Source: Myxococcales bacterium (GTDB lineage: Bacteria > Myxococcota_A > Polyangia > Haliangiales > Haliangiaceae). Taken from it: a DNA stretch of 64,000 bases. The stretch is taken from contig JADJGV010000001.1 of assembly GCA_016707895.1 (NCBI GenBank), positions 669,501 through 733,500 of the forward strand. Direction: 5' to 3'. The first letter of the stretch is position 1, and each line of letters opens with the position of its first letter. Under the pieces are notes generated by a model that worked only from the letters and a program-made list of their open reading frames with translations, did not search any database and was not told where the DNA came from. Shown here piece by piece: positions 38,072-48,607 of this stretch. The translations under genes and the position numbers were made by a program.

Positions 38072-39640
38072 CTACTTCGCCGCCACGCCGGTGCGGGCGG
38101 CGTTGCCGCCCCACATCGGCCAGCCGGTGAGCGAGGCGTCCTTGGTGTCGATGGCGACCAGGCGGCCGTCCTCGGTGCCGACGTAGATCCAGCCGTCGAC
38201 GGCGACCGGCTGCGAGCGCACCGGCGCGCCGATGGCGTGCTTGCGCACCACCTTGCCCGTGGCCGGCGCCAGCTCGAGCACCTCGCCCTTGAGGGTGGCG
38301 ATCAGCACGCGGTCGCCGGCGGCCGCGGGCGCGGTGCCGAGGAAGCCGCCGTCGCGGACGACGTCGCCGTCGAGCTTGACCGCCCACAGCCGCTCGCCGT
38401 TCTCGGCGTCGGTGGCGATGACCTCGTCGCCCATCGTGTTCACGTTGGTGCGGCCGAGGCTGAGGATGCGCGAGCCCTGGAACGCCTGCATCGTCGAGAC
38501 GCTGCCCTGGCCGATCGTCGCCTCGGCCGCGGCGGCGTTGGCCGACACCGGCGCGCCGCCCGAGAAGCCGTTGTGCGCGTCCTGGCTCTTGCCGTCGTCG
38601 GCGTAGGTGCTGCCGGCCTGCTTGGAGGCGTCGATGTAGTCGGCCTTCTTCTTGCCGGTGGTGTAGCGGGTCTCGGGGTGGTTGTCGTCGGTGCGGATGA
38701 TCGCCTCGGCCGGCGAGCGCAGCTGACCCTCGACGACGCTGTCGTCGAAGTCGAGCCGCGTCGTGTAGAACATCGACTCCTTGCCGTCGACGAACTGCAC
38801 CACCGGCGCCGAGGTCGCCTTGGCCCGCACCGCGTAGCGGATCTTGCCGGTCGCCGGCTCGAGCTTCATGACCGTGCCGCCGAAGGTCGAGACGTACAGG
38901 AACTCGCCGGCCGCGACCGGCGACGACATCACGTCGGCGTCGAGCCAGCGCTGCCACCGGAGCTTGCCGGTCCGCAGCTCGAACGCCGCCAGCGCGTGGG
39001 TCGCGCGGGGCGGCCGCGGCTTGGCCGGGTCGTCGACCGCCTGCACCGGGTACGACGTGAACACCAGCCCGCCGGCGATCGTCGGCGCGCTGGTCAGCGG
39101 ATCGCCCAGCCACCACGACCACAGCTGCTCGCCGCTCCTGGCGTCGAGGGCGAACACGGTGCACGACTCGGTGTTGATCACGCAGGTGAGGTCGGCGCAG
39201 GCCGCGGTCGAGGGGCCGTCGTCGTCGAGGTCGAGCCCCCACGCCGGCTTCCCGGTGCGGGCCTCGAACGCGTAGAACTCCTTGGACTTGAAGCCCCCGG
39301 ACACGTAGACGCGGCCGTCGTACACCGCCGGCGTGGTGATCGTGCCGCGGCTCGGGAACTGGATCTCGAAGCCGGCGGCGGTCTTGGTGGGCTTCGGCGC
39401 CGCGCGCTTGGTGACATGCCCGGGGCGGAACGTCGCGGCCGGCTGGGCGTAGGTGGCGCCGCCCATCGCGTTCATCTCGGCCTCGACGTCGTCGCCCGGC
39501 GGCGGGCCGTTCGGGGTCGCGACCGCGCCGCCCTTGGCCGGCGCCTCGCCCGCGGTGATCGGCTCGGCGCGGTGGCCCCGGCCGCCGCCGCACGCCAACC
39601 ACCCGACCGCGAACATGGCGAGAACGCTCGTGCGCTGCAT
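38072..39640 (-). CDS. PQQ-type beta-propeller lipoprotein
   Basis: This encodes 522 residues with AGGAGG 7 bases before the ATG at 39640. A short signal (SVLAMFAVGWLACGGG) ends in a possible lipobox WLAC. The body consists of repeated propeller blades of the PQQ_2 type: VYDGRVYVSGGFKSKEFYAF, KPAWGLDLDDD, FEARTGK/ALDARSGEQLW and DGWIYVGTEDGRLVAIDTKD. It resembles BamB and other envelope propellers that scaffold proteins or, in some cases, quinoproteins. No PQQ ligand set was identified. Its location is the periplasm or outer membrane. Confidence 0.88.
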   Translation of the reverse strand: MQRTSVLAMFAVGWLACGGGRGHRAEPITAGEAPAKGGAVATPNGPPPGDDVEAEMNAMGGATYAQPAATFRPGHVTKRAAPKPTKTAAGFEIQFPSRGTITTPAVYDGRVYVSGGFKSKEFYAFEARTGKPAWGLDLDDDGPSTAACADLTCVINTESCTVFALDARSGEQLWSWWLGDPLTSAPTIAGGLVFTSYPVQAVDDPAKPRPPRATHALAAFELRTGKLRWQRWLDADVMSSPVAAGEFLYVSTFGGTVMKLEPATGKIRYAVRAKATSAPVVQFVDGKESMFYTTRLDFDDSVVEGQLRSPAEAIIRTDDNHPETRYTTGKKKADYIDASKQAGSTYADDGKSQDAHNGFSGGAPVSANAAAAEATIGQGSVSTMQAFQGSRILSLGRTNVNTMGDEVIATDAENGERLWAVKLDGDVVRDGGFLGTAPAAAGDRVLIATLKGEVLELAPATGKVVRKHAIGAPVRSQPVAVDGWIYVGTEDGRLVAIDTKDASLTGWPMWGGNAARTGVAAK

Positions 39641-39738
39641 GGGATCCTCCTCGGCGGACGCCGGGCACACCGCGCCCGCGGGCCGATCCAACGGCCGACG
39701 CGCGCGATCGATCTGACGTCCGCCGACGGGACACCCTG

Positions 39739-39772
39739 CTGAGCGCGCGGTTGCGCGGGCCGGCGCGCTCAG
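39739..39772. terminator. 10-bp hairpin at the end of the pseudo-receiver gene
   Basis: CTGAGCGCGC (39739-39748) and GCGCGCTCAG (39763-39772) are perfect inverted repeats with a 14-base loop, and include the stop codon of the minus-strand gene ending at 39769. There is no T-run, so it is a terminator-like hairpin only. Confidence 0.45.
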
Positions 39773-40539
39773 CGGCCGGTGATGCGCTTCAGGCCCGCGA
39801 TCAGGTCGCCCGAGTCGGCGCCCTTCCAGAAGCTGGGCCGGCCTGGCGCCTCGACCGCCTGGCGCTCCTCGCCGCGCTCGATCAAGAACGCCAGCCGGTC
39901 GACCAGCCACGGCCGGAACGTCACCACCCACTGGAACACCTGGGCGCCGGTGCCGTTGGCCATGTGCCACTCGACCAGCACGACGTCGTACTCGTCGCGG
40001 TCGAGCGCGGCGATCGCCGCCTTGCCGCTGTCGACCGCGGTGACCGTGAAGCCGGCCTCGCGCAGGAGGTCGGCCATCGCCGCCAGCAGCATCGGGTCGT
40101 CGTCGGCGAGCAACAGGCTCGGCCCACCGCCGCTCCAGTCCGCCGCCAGCTCGGCCGGGCGAGCCACCCGCGCCGCGGTGGCCACCACCAGCCGCACGAT
40201 CTCGGCGGTCTCGCGGGGCCGCACCGTCAGGCAGCGGCCCGCGACCACGCGATCGAAGTCGGCCGGGGGGTCCTCGGTCAGGAACACGAACCGATCCCGG
40301 AGATCGAAGCGCCGCTCCAGCACCCAGCGGTACACCTCGCCGCCGCCGGCGTAGGCGCTGTCCCACTCGGCGACCACGACGTCGAACTCGCGCTCGCTGC
40401 CCAGGTGCGCCAGGGCCTGGCCGACGGTGGCCGCCAGCGCCACGGCGAAGCCGCGCGCCTCGAACAGGCGGGTCAGCAGGTCGAGGAGCTGGCCATCGTG
40501 GGACAGCACGATGATCGAGCGTCGGTCGGGTTCGGCCAA
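39769..40539 (-). CDS. Tandem receiver-domain protein with Glu at both phosphoacceptor sites
   Basis: This encodes 256 residues from a TTG at 40539; a TATACT -10-like element sits 7 bases upstream, which argues against the ATG at 40563. Two CheY-like domains are seen. Domain 1 (8-105) has FDVVVAEWD with Glu58 at the phosphoacceptor place. Domain 2 (141-245) has the acid pair LLLADDDP, YDVVLVEWH with Glu190 instead of Asp, and Lys239. Glu can mimic phospho-Asp, so both may be locked on. There is no output domain. It is divergent from an Hsp70-like gene. Confidence 0.82.
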   Translation of the reverse strand: MAEPDRRSIIVLSHDGQLLDLLTRLFEARGFAVALAATVGQALAHLGSEREFDVVVAEWDSAYAGGGEVYRWVLERRFDLRDRFVFLTEDPPADFDRVVAGRCLTVRPRETAEIVRLVVATAARVARPAELAADWSGGGPSLLLADDDPMLLAAMADLLREAGFTVTAVDSGKAAIAALDRDEYDVVLVEWHMANGTGAQVFQWVVTFRPWLVDRLAFLIERGEERQAVEAPGRPSFWKGADSGDLIAGLKRITGR

Positions 40540-40546
40540 GGCGACC

Positions 40547-40552
40547 AGTATA
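40547..40552 (-). promoter_or_regulatory. -10-like hexamer of the pseudo-receiver gene
   Basis: On the minus strand TATACT ends 7 bases before the TTG at 40539; it decides the start. Confidence 0.5.
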
Positions 40553-40610
40553 CCCGGCCCCATCGCCGCCGCGCCAATTCGGCGCGCCCCCGCGGACCTG
40601 TCGAGGGTGG

Positions 40611-40616
40611 TAGAGT
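40611..40616 (+). promoter_or_regulatory. -10-like hexamer of the Hsp70-like gene
   Basis: TAGAGT ends 16 bases before the ATG at 40633. Confidence 0.3.
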
Positions 40617-40632
40617 CGATGGCCCTCCGCGC

Positions 40633-41817
40633 ATGAGCTCGAAGTCCACCATCGTCGGCATCGACCTCGGCACCACCAACACGTCGGTGGCCGCGGCGAT
40701 CGGCACCAAGGTGACGATCCTGACGCCGGGCGATGGGACCCGGTCGTTCCCGTCGGTGGTGTCGCTCCCCGAGCCGCGCCAGGTGCTGGTCGGCGCCGCC
40801 GCCCGCGCCCGCATCACCACCGATCCCGGCCGCACGATCGCCTCGCCCAAGCGGCTGCTCGGCCGCAAGCACGCCGACCGCGAGGTGCAGACGCTGATCG
40901 GCGGCGCGCCGTACCCGTCGCGGGCCGCCGACGACGGCGCGGTGGTGGTCGAGATCGACGGCGAGTCGTACGCCATCCCCCAGCTGTGCGCCCACCTCCT
41001 GACCGAGGCCAAGCGCATCGCCGAGCAGCACCTCAAGCAGCCGGTCACCGAGGCGGTGCTGGCGGTGCCGGTCAGCTTCGACGAGACCCGCTGCCGGGCG
41101 CTCGAGACCGCCGCCAAGCTGGCCGGTCTCGACGTGGTCGGGCTGATCGCCGAGCCCAACGCCGCGGCGCTGGCCAACCGCTACATCGCCGGGTTCGCCG
41201 GGCTGATCGGCATCTACGACTTCGGCGGCGGCACCTTCGACTTCTCGATCGTCGACGTGTCGCGCTCGCGGTTCCAGGTGGTGGCGGCGATGGGCGACGC
41301 CTGGCTGGGCGGCGACGACATCGACACCGTCGTGGCCGAGGCCGCCGCCAACCAGTTCTGGCGCCAGCACAAGGTCGACCTGCGCCGGCAGGCGGTCGAG
41401 TACCAGCGGGTGCGGTTCGCCTGCGAGGAGGCCAAGCGCACGCTGTCGACGGCGTCGTCGACGACGCTGCACGTCCGCGAGGTGCTACGCACCACCGACG
41501 GCATGGTCGACCTCAAGCTGGCGCTCGACACCCGCACGCTGGCCCGCGCCGCCGGCGCGATCATCCGCCGCACGCTCGACGTGTGCCAGCAGGCCCTGCG
41601 CAAGGCCGGCATCACCGGCGACCAGCTCACCGGCGTCTACCTGTGCGGCGGGTCGTCGCAGATGCCGGCGGTGCGCGAGGCGGTGCAGAAGTTCTTCGGC
41701 GTGCCGATCCACGCCGGGGTGCCGCCCGAGCAGGCGGTGTGCCTGGGCGCCGCGATCCACGCCTCGCTGATCGCGGCGCGGCGCTCGTCGCCGGCCATCC
41801 CGACGCCTCGGGTTTGA
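40633..41817 (+). CDS. Hsp70-type ATPase domain protein lacking substrate-binding domain
   Basis: This encodes 394 residues, just the nucleotide-binding domain of Hsp70 (full DnaK is about 640). Phosphate-1 GIDLGTTNTSVAAAIG, phosphate-2 IYDFGGGTFDFSIVD and the adenosine motif GVYLCGGSSQMPAVREAV are intact. There is no beta-sandwich substrate domain or lid, so it cannot work as a classical chaperone. It may act as an ATP-driven switch for a partner, or as a truncated scaffold. It is divergent from the tandem pseudo-receiver gene, 93 bases between the chosen starts. Confidence 0.9.
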   Translation: MSSKSTIVGIDLGTTNTSVAAAIGTKVTILTPGDGTRSFPSVVSLPEPRQVLVGAAARARITTDPGRTIASPKRLLGRKHADREVQTLIGGAPYPSRAADDGAVVVEIDGESYAIPQLCAHLLTEAKRIAEQHLKQPVTEAVLAVPVSFDETRCRALETAAKLAGLDVVGLIAEPNAAALANRYIAGFAGLIGIYDFGGGTFDFSIVDVSRSRFQVVAAMGDAWLGGDDIDTVVAEAAANQFWRQHKVDLRRQAVEYQRVRFACEEAKRTLSTASSTTLHVREVLRTTDGMVDLKLALDTRTLARAAGAIIRRTLDVCQQALRKAGITGDQLTGVYLCGGSSQMPAVREAVQKFFGVPIHAGVPPEQAVCLGAAIHASLIAARRSSPAIPTPRV

Positions 41818-41842
41818 CCGCGGGCGACGCGGCCCCTACGCT
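41814..41842 (+). promoter_or_regulatory. Promoter of the exported TldD operon
   Basis: TTGACC (41814-41819), a 17-base spacer and TACGCT (41837-41842) make a good -35/-10 pair ending 8 bases before the ATG at 41851. The -35 box overlaps the stop of the Hsp70-like gene. Confidence 0.6.
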
Positions 41843-41850
41843 TGGCGCAT

Positions 41851-43652
<1,802 letters not shown>

Positions 43653-43656
<4 letters not shown>

Positions 43657-45482
43657 AGGCGTCGCTGTTCGTCGTGGCGACGCTGGCCGTCGCCGTCCAT
43701 CCGGCGCTGGCCAAGAAGGCGCCGCCGGCCCCCGCCGCGACCGCCGGCCCGTCGACCGCCGTGACGCCCGAGATCATCGACGCGATCGCCGAGGAGATGG
43801 ATCGCGCGATGGCGCGGCTGGCGCTGCCCGACGCGCCCAAGCCGTTCCACATCAGCTACAAGGTCACCGAGGTCGAGGTCAACGACGCGATCGCGAGCCT
43901 GGGCTTCATCACCAACGCCACCGAGCGCCACTTCGTCAACATCGAGTGCCGGGTGCGGGTGCAGTACGACGGGCTCGACAACGGCAACTTCGTGATCCCG
44001 CGCGAGGAGGGCCTCGACGGCTCGGCCGGCACCAACCTGCCGCTCGAGGCGACGCCGCGCATCGCCCGCCGCGCCGCGTGGCTGGTCACCGACCAGGCCT
44101 ACAAGGAGGCGCTGGTGCAGCTGCGGGCCAAGCTCGACGCGCGCACCGCCGGCGGGCTGGGCTCGACCCCGCCGCCCGTGTGGTCGGAGGTGCCGGCGCT
44201 GGTCAGCGAGGACGCGGTGCTGGTGCCGGTGCTCGAGACCAAGGCCGAGATCAGCGCCCGCGCCGAGAAGCTGTCGGCGCAGTTCCGCGATCAGCCGCAC
44301 ATCCGCGACTCGCGGGTGGCGATCACCTCGTACCTCGAGCGCCGCTGGTACCTGTCGAGCGAGGGCACCAGCACCCACGACACCCGGCGCGCGTCGGGCC
44401 TGATCATGGTGGTCAACGGCCAGGCCGCCGACGGCCAGGAGGTCGCGCAGTACCTGTCGCGCTACGGCGCCACCGCGGCCGAGCTGCCCAGCGACGCCGA
44501 GCTGACCGCCGCCACCAAGCAGCTCAGCGCCGACCTGCGCGCGCTGATCGACGCGCCGGTGCTGGGCGCGTACACCGGGCCGGTGCTGTTCGAGGGCCCG
44601 GCCGCGGCCGACGTCGTGCGCTGGTCGCTGGCGCCCCAGCTCGACGGCACCCCGGTGCCGCTGGGCCTGCCGCCCGCTGAGGCCAAGCGCTTCGGCGGCG
44701 AGCTGGCCGAGAAGGTCGGCGCGCGGGTGCTGGCGCCGATGCTGTCGGTGGCCGACGACCCCACCGCGGCGCGCTCGGGAACGACCTCGGTGATCGGCGG
44801 CTACAAGATCGACGACGAGGGCGTGCCGCCGCAGCGGATCGAGGTGATCAAGGACGGCGCGCTGGTGACGCTCCTGACCGCGCGCACCGTGCCCACCGCC
44901 AAGGACCGCTCGAACGGCCACGCCCGCCGGGTGGCCCCGGGCGGCGCGTTCCACGGCACGGCCACCAACCTGACCGTGACCGCCAAGGGCGGGCTGCCGA
45001 CCGCCGCGCTCGAGGGCAAGCTGCTGGCCCAGGCCAAGGCCGCGGGCGTCGACTACGGTCTGGTGATCAGCCAGCTCGACGACTCGGCGATCACCGCGAC
45101 CACCGAGCTGGCCAAGCGCGAGCTGATCCAGCTGATCACCAACGCCAACCCCGACCTGCCGCCGCCCGCGGCGCTGGCCTACAAGCTCGGCCCGGGCCGC
45201 AAGCGCACGCTCGTGCGCGGCGTCCAGCTCGGCGAGATCCCGGTCAAGGCGTGGCGCGAGGTGATCGCCGCCGGCAAGGCGTCGATCGTCAAGAACTTCC
45301 TGGCCTCGACCGAGAGCTACCTCGATCACAAGATCGGCGGCGTCGACGAGGGCGCGGTGCCGTCGTCGGGCATCGAGAGCTCGGTGACCACGCCCGACCT
45401 CCTGTTCAAGGAGCTCGACGCGGTGCCGCAGCGGTTCGGGCTGCGGGCCCGGCCGGCGGTCGCGTCGCCGGTCACCAAGTGA
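43653..45482 (+). CDS. Exported PmbA/TldE-like partner protein
   Basis: This encodes 609 residues from an ATG overlapping the previous stop, preceded by GGAGG. A Sec signal (SLFVVATLAVAVHPALA) is followed by a TldD/PmbA fold: EGLDGSAGTNLPLEATPRIA, SYLERRWYLSSEGT, YKIDDEGVPPQRIEVIKDG and a C-terminal segment. The HExxxH metal motif is absent, as in TldE/PmbA, the non-catalytic half of the TldD/E complex. It probably pairs with the lipoprotein encoded upstream. Confidence 0.88.
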
Positions 45483-46036
45483 TCGCGCGGATCCACGCGA
45501 CCGCCAGCGCCAGCCGGGCCAACGGCCCCGGGCGCCGGTTCGTGGTGTGGTTCCAGGGCTGCACGCTCGGCTGCGCCGGCTGCTTCAACCCGGCCACCCA
45601 CGCCGCGGCCGGCCCGACGATCGCGCTCGACGAGGTGATCGCGGCCTTCGACGCCGCCGCGGTCGACGGGCTGACGCTGTCGGGCGGCGAGCCGATGCAG
45701 CAGGCGCCGGCGGCGCTCCAGCTGTTGCTGGCGGCGCGGCGGCGCGGCCGCTCGACGCTGATGTTCTCGGGCTACCGGCGCGACGAGCTGGCGGCGCACG
45801 CGCTGGGCCCGGCGGTGCTGGCCCACCTCGACGTGCTGGTCGACGGGCGCTACCAGCCGGCCGACAAGCTCGGCCACGGGCTGCGCGGCTCGGCCAACCA
45901 GACGCTGCACCTCCTGACGGCGCGCCACAGCCGCGCCGAGGTCGAGGCCACGCCCGAGGCCGAGATCCGGATCGGCAAGGACGGCTCGCTCGAGCTCACC
46001 GGCGTCGCGCCGCTGACCGTGCGCTCACTGCGGTGA
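45479..46036 (+). CDS. Radical-SAM activase-like protein (NrdG type)
   Basis: This encodes 185 residues from a GTG at 45479 overlapping the PmbA-like stop (GTGA). The cluster motif CTLGCAGC has Cys28, Cys32 and Cys35 (CxxxCxxC), and LTLSGGEPMQQ is the glycyl-radical/NrdG-type GGEP motif. It is a minimal radical-SAM enzyme without SPASM domain. NrdG-like enzymes activate anaerobic reductases or similar proteins; a partner with a glycyl radical was not found in this window. Its place in the TldD operon suggests peptide modification, an inference. Confidence 0.88.
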   Translation: MIARIHATASASRANGPGRRFVVWFQGCTLGCAGCFNPATHAAAGPTIALDEVIAAFDAAAVDGLTLSGGEPMQQAPAALQLLLAARRRGRSTLMFSGYRRDELAAHALGPAVLAHLDVLVDGRYQPADKLGHGLRGSANQTLHLLTARHSRAEVEATPEAEIRIGKDGSLELTGVAPLTVRSLR

Positions 46037-47077
46037 GCGGACGTCGAGCACGCGGGCGAGGATCTGCACGGGGTCGGCGTCGCGCACCGGCAGCGCGGCG
46101 TCGACGTCGAGCAGGTACGCGACCAGCGTCCACGGGTAGCGCGGCACCCGCGCGGTGAGCGCGACCCGGGTGAAGCCGGCGGCGCGCGCCTGGGCCATGG
46201 CGATGCGCAGCCGATCGGCCGGCGCCGCCGGCGTCAGGTGCACCCGCAGCGTGTCGCTGGCGGCCTCGCGGCGGGCCGCGGCCAGGAACGCCACCAGCGC
46301 GGTCGGGCTGACCGACTCGTCGCCGACCCAGATCGCGCCGTCGTCGTCGAGCTCGAGCGTCGGGCCGGCGGGCAGCGGCCGGGCGCCGGGGCCCGCGACC
46401 GGCCAGCGCTCGACCGCGCTGCGCTGCCGCGCCGGCTGCACGTAGGCCACGGCCGCGCGATCGAGCGCCTCCCAGCCGGCGATGCGATGCTTCCACACGT
46501 CGTGGCCGCAGGTCAGGCAGGTCGCGACCGCCGCGCGGATCCGATCGGTGAAGCGCTCGATCGCCACCGACGCGACCACCGCGGCCTGGCCCTCGGGCAC
46601 GACGTGGCCGCACTCGCGCGCCAGCTGCGCGCCGCACAGCCGCATCACGTAGCGGGCGACGTCCTCGTCGGCGCCGGCGATGTACTCGCTCCACGCGTCG
46701 GACAGCGGCCGCCCCGGCACCGGGGCGGTGATCCGCGGCGCCAGGCCGATCGGCCACACCTTCAGGATCGGCGCCTCGGCGCCGGTGGCCGCGCCGGGCA
46801 GCGCGCTGACCGCGTCGAGCGCCAGCCCCAGCACCAGGAGCTCGGCCTCCTCGGCGACGGTCTCGTCCATGCCCACCCGCAAGGTCAGCACGCTCTGCGC
46901 GAACGCGGCGAACGCCTCGGGGGTGTTGCCGGCGGTGCGGCACTGCCGGGCCGCGGCCAGCAGCGCCGCGCGGTTGTGATCGGCGCCGCCGCGATCGGCG
47001 ACCGCGATCGGATCCTGGCCGCACGCGGCCAGCGCGACCAGCGCGCTCACCGCGAGCGCCCGCGCCTGGCCGCTCAT
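46025..47077 (-). CDS. Lipoprotein of unknown function, ExbD-like C-terminus
   Basis: This encodes 350 residues. The signal ALAVSALVALAACGQD ends in lipobox LAAC. The middle part has helices and a Cys pair (VATCLTCGHDVWKH). The last about 90 residues (TLELDDDGAIWVGDESVS, LVAFLAAARREAASDTLRVH) resemble the periplasmic domain of ExbD/TolR proteins, without its membrane helix. A role in an envelope complex is possible but unproven. The start overlaps the FHA gene stop by 4 bases, so it is the last gene of a three-gene operon. It overlaps the convergent radical-SAM gene by 12 bases. Confidence 0.72.
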   Translation of the reverse strand: MSGQARALAVSALVALAACGQDPIAVADRGGADHNRAALLAAARQCRTAGNTPEAFAAFAQSVLTLRVGMDETVAEEAELLVLGLALDAVSALPGAATGAEAPILKVWPIGLAPRITAPVPGRPLSDAWSEYIAGADEDVARYVMRLCGAQLARECGHVVPEGQAAVVASVAIERFTDRIRAAVATCLTCGHDVWKHRIAGWEALDRAAVAYVQPARQRSAVERWPVAGPGARPLPAGPTLELDDDGAIWVGDESVSPTALVAFLAAARREAASDTLRVHLTPAAPADRLRIAMAQARAAGFTRVALTARVPRYPWTLVAYLLDVDAALPVRDADPVQILARVLDVRSPQ

Positions 47078-47595
47078 GTCGCCAGGCGCGCCAGCTTGCG
47101 CAGCGTCGGCGGATCGATGAACACGAAGGTCGCGTCGCCGAACGCCACCTGGGCGCCGGCGTAGACCGCGGCCGCGGCGCCCGGCGCCAGGGTCTGGCCG
47201 TTGACCCGGGTGCCGTTGCGCGAGTTCTCGTCGACGACGACGTAGCCGCGCGCCTCGTCGTAGCTGATCGAGCCGTGCACCTTCGACACCGACTCGTTGT
47301 CGATGCGCAGGTCGCACCGCCGCGAGCGCCCGATCGTCACCGGCGCGTCGGCCGCGCCGTGCAGCGTGTTGGGCCCGACCAGCATGAACGCGCAGCCGGC
47401 CAGCTCGGCGGCCAGCTGCGGCTCGCCCGACACCGGCATCTGCATCGTCAGCGTGCGCTCGATCGTGTTGTCGGCGTCGCCGTCGGCCGAGGGCGTGACG
47501 TCGACCAGGATCGGCCGATGCAAGACGTAGCCGCCGCGCACCTCCAAAAGGAGATCACGCAGCGTCTTCGCATGCGGACGTTCGTCGAGCGTCAT
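47074..47595 (-). CDS. FHA-domain protein
   Basis: This encodes 173 residues. The forkhead-associated domain covers about residues 75-160: VTIGRSRRCDLRIDNESVSK, then VHGSISYDEARG and VVVDENSRNGTRVNGQTLAP. FHA domains bind phosphothreonine peptides; the Gly-Arg, Ser, His and Asn of the pocket are present. The N-terminal 70 residues have no recognised domain. It overlaps both neighbours by 4 bases (GTPase upstream, lipoprotein downstream), linking it to an envelope-directed operon. Confidence 0.9.
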   Translation of the reverse strand: MTLDERPHAKTLRDLLLEVRGGYVLHRPILVDVTPSADGDADNTIERTLTMQMPVSGEPQLAAELAGCAFMLVGPNTLHGAADAPVTIGRSRRCDLRIDNESVSKVHGSISYDEARGYVVVDENSRNGTRVNGQTLAPGAAAAVYAGAQVAFGDATFVFIDPPTLRKLARLAT

Positions 47596-48569
47596 CGCGG
47601 GCCCGGGTCCGACGGTAGCACGGCCGCCGCCACGCACGCCGCCAGCGGCGCGTCGGTGACGCCACTCCCGATCCCGACGATCCGGGCGCCACCGCCCGGC
47701 GCCGCGACCGGCTCGCTCGACACCCGGCCGCCGACCCGGTGCACCGCGGCCCAGCGCAGCCCGGGGTCGCCGGTCCGGGGGTCGACGCCGTGGACGATGG
47801 CCTTGACCCGGAAATAGCTGGGCGGCAGCTCGGCGATGGCGTCCTCGAACGCCTCGAGGTCGAGCCGCGCGGTGATCGCCAGCGCGGCGCTGACCACGCC
47901 GTGGTCGGGGCCGTGATCGTGGTCGGCGTGGTCGGCGTGATCGCGGGCGCCGTCGCGCTCGGGCGGATCGCGCAGCGTCGCCAGGAGCCACGCCGCGGCG
48001 GCGTCGGTGGACCGGGCGACCACCGGCGCGTGGGGCGCCAGCGCCGCCACCGACGCGGTGGTCGCGGCGAGCTGGGCCGGCGTCGCGACGTCGAGCTTGG
48101 TCACCAGCACGACGTCGGCGCTCTCGACCTGGATCTGCGCCGCGGTCGAGGTGGCCTGGGCCGCCGGCCACGACAGCGGATCGACCACGGTGACGATCGC
48201 CGCCACCCGCACCCGGGCGTCGAGCGGCGGCCGCTCCAGGGTCCAGACGATCGGCACCGGCTCGGCGACGCCGGTGGTCTCGAGCAGGATCGTGTCGACC
48301 TCGGGGTTGGCGTCGAGGATGTCGACGATCGTCCGATCGAGCTCGTCGGCCAGCACGCAGCACACGCAGCCGCCGGGCAGCTCGACCTGGCGGGCGGCGC
48401 CGCGCGGCAGCAGGTCGGCGTCGATGCCGATCGCGCCCAGCTCGTTGACGACGATCGCCAGCTTGCCGACGGCGTCGCCGGCGCGCGCGCGCGCGGCGAT
48501 CACGCGGTTGAGCAGCGTGGTCTTGCCGGCGCCGAGGAAGCCGGTGAGGACGACGAGCGGGACCTTCAT
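47592..48569 (-). CDS. CobW/YjiA-type metal-binding GTPase
   Basis: This encodes 325 residues from the ATG at 48569, after a GGAG site. The P-loop GFLGAGKTT (10-18), the CxCC metal motif in GGCVCC (68-71), the Walker B region ILLETTGVAEP and the TKLD-type specificity motif VTKLD are seen. A His-rich stretch (DHADHADHDHGPDH) follows the G domain, as in zinc-handling COG0523 proteins. Such proteins insert metals into or supply them to target proteins. It is the first gene of an operon with FHA and lipoprotein genes. Confidence 0.93.
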   Translation of the reverse strand: MKVPLVVLTGFLGAGKTTLLNRVIAARARAGDAVGKLAIVVNELGAIGIDADLLPRGAARQVELPGGCVCCVLADELDRTIVDILDANPEVDTILLETTGVAEPVPIVWTLERPPLDARVRVAAIVTVVDPLSWPAAQATSTAAQIQVESADVVLVTKLDVATPAQLAATTASVAALAPHAPVVARSTDAAAAWLLATLRDPPERDGARDHADHADHDHGPDHGVVSAALAITARLDLEAFEDAIAELPPSYFRVKAIVHGVDPRTGDPGLRWAAVHRVGGRVSSEPVAAPGGGARIVGIGSGVTDAPLAACVAAAVLPSDPGPR

Positions 48570-48590
48570 CGATCGCGGAACTCCACGCGC

Positions 48591-48600
48591 CATTGTACAA
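48591..48600. promoter_or_regulatory. Shared element between CobW and Ppx genes
   Basis: The 38-base divergent gap contains TTGTACAA (48593-48600), a perfect palindrome. Leftward it forms TGTACAAT-like -10 sequence (TACAAT at 48592-48597), and rightward CATTGT (48591-48596) lies 11 bases before the ATG at 48608. Confidence 0.4.
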
Positions 48601-48607
48601 CCCGGCG

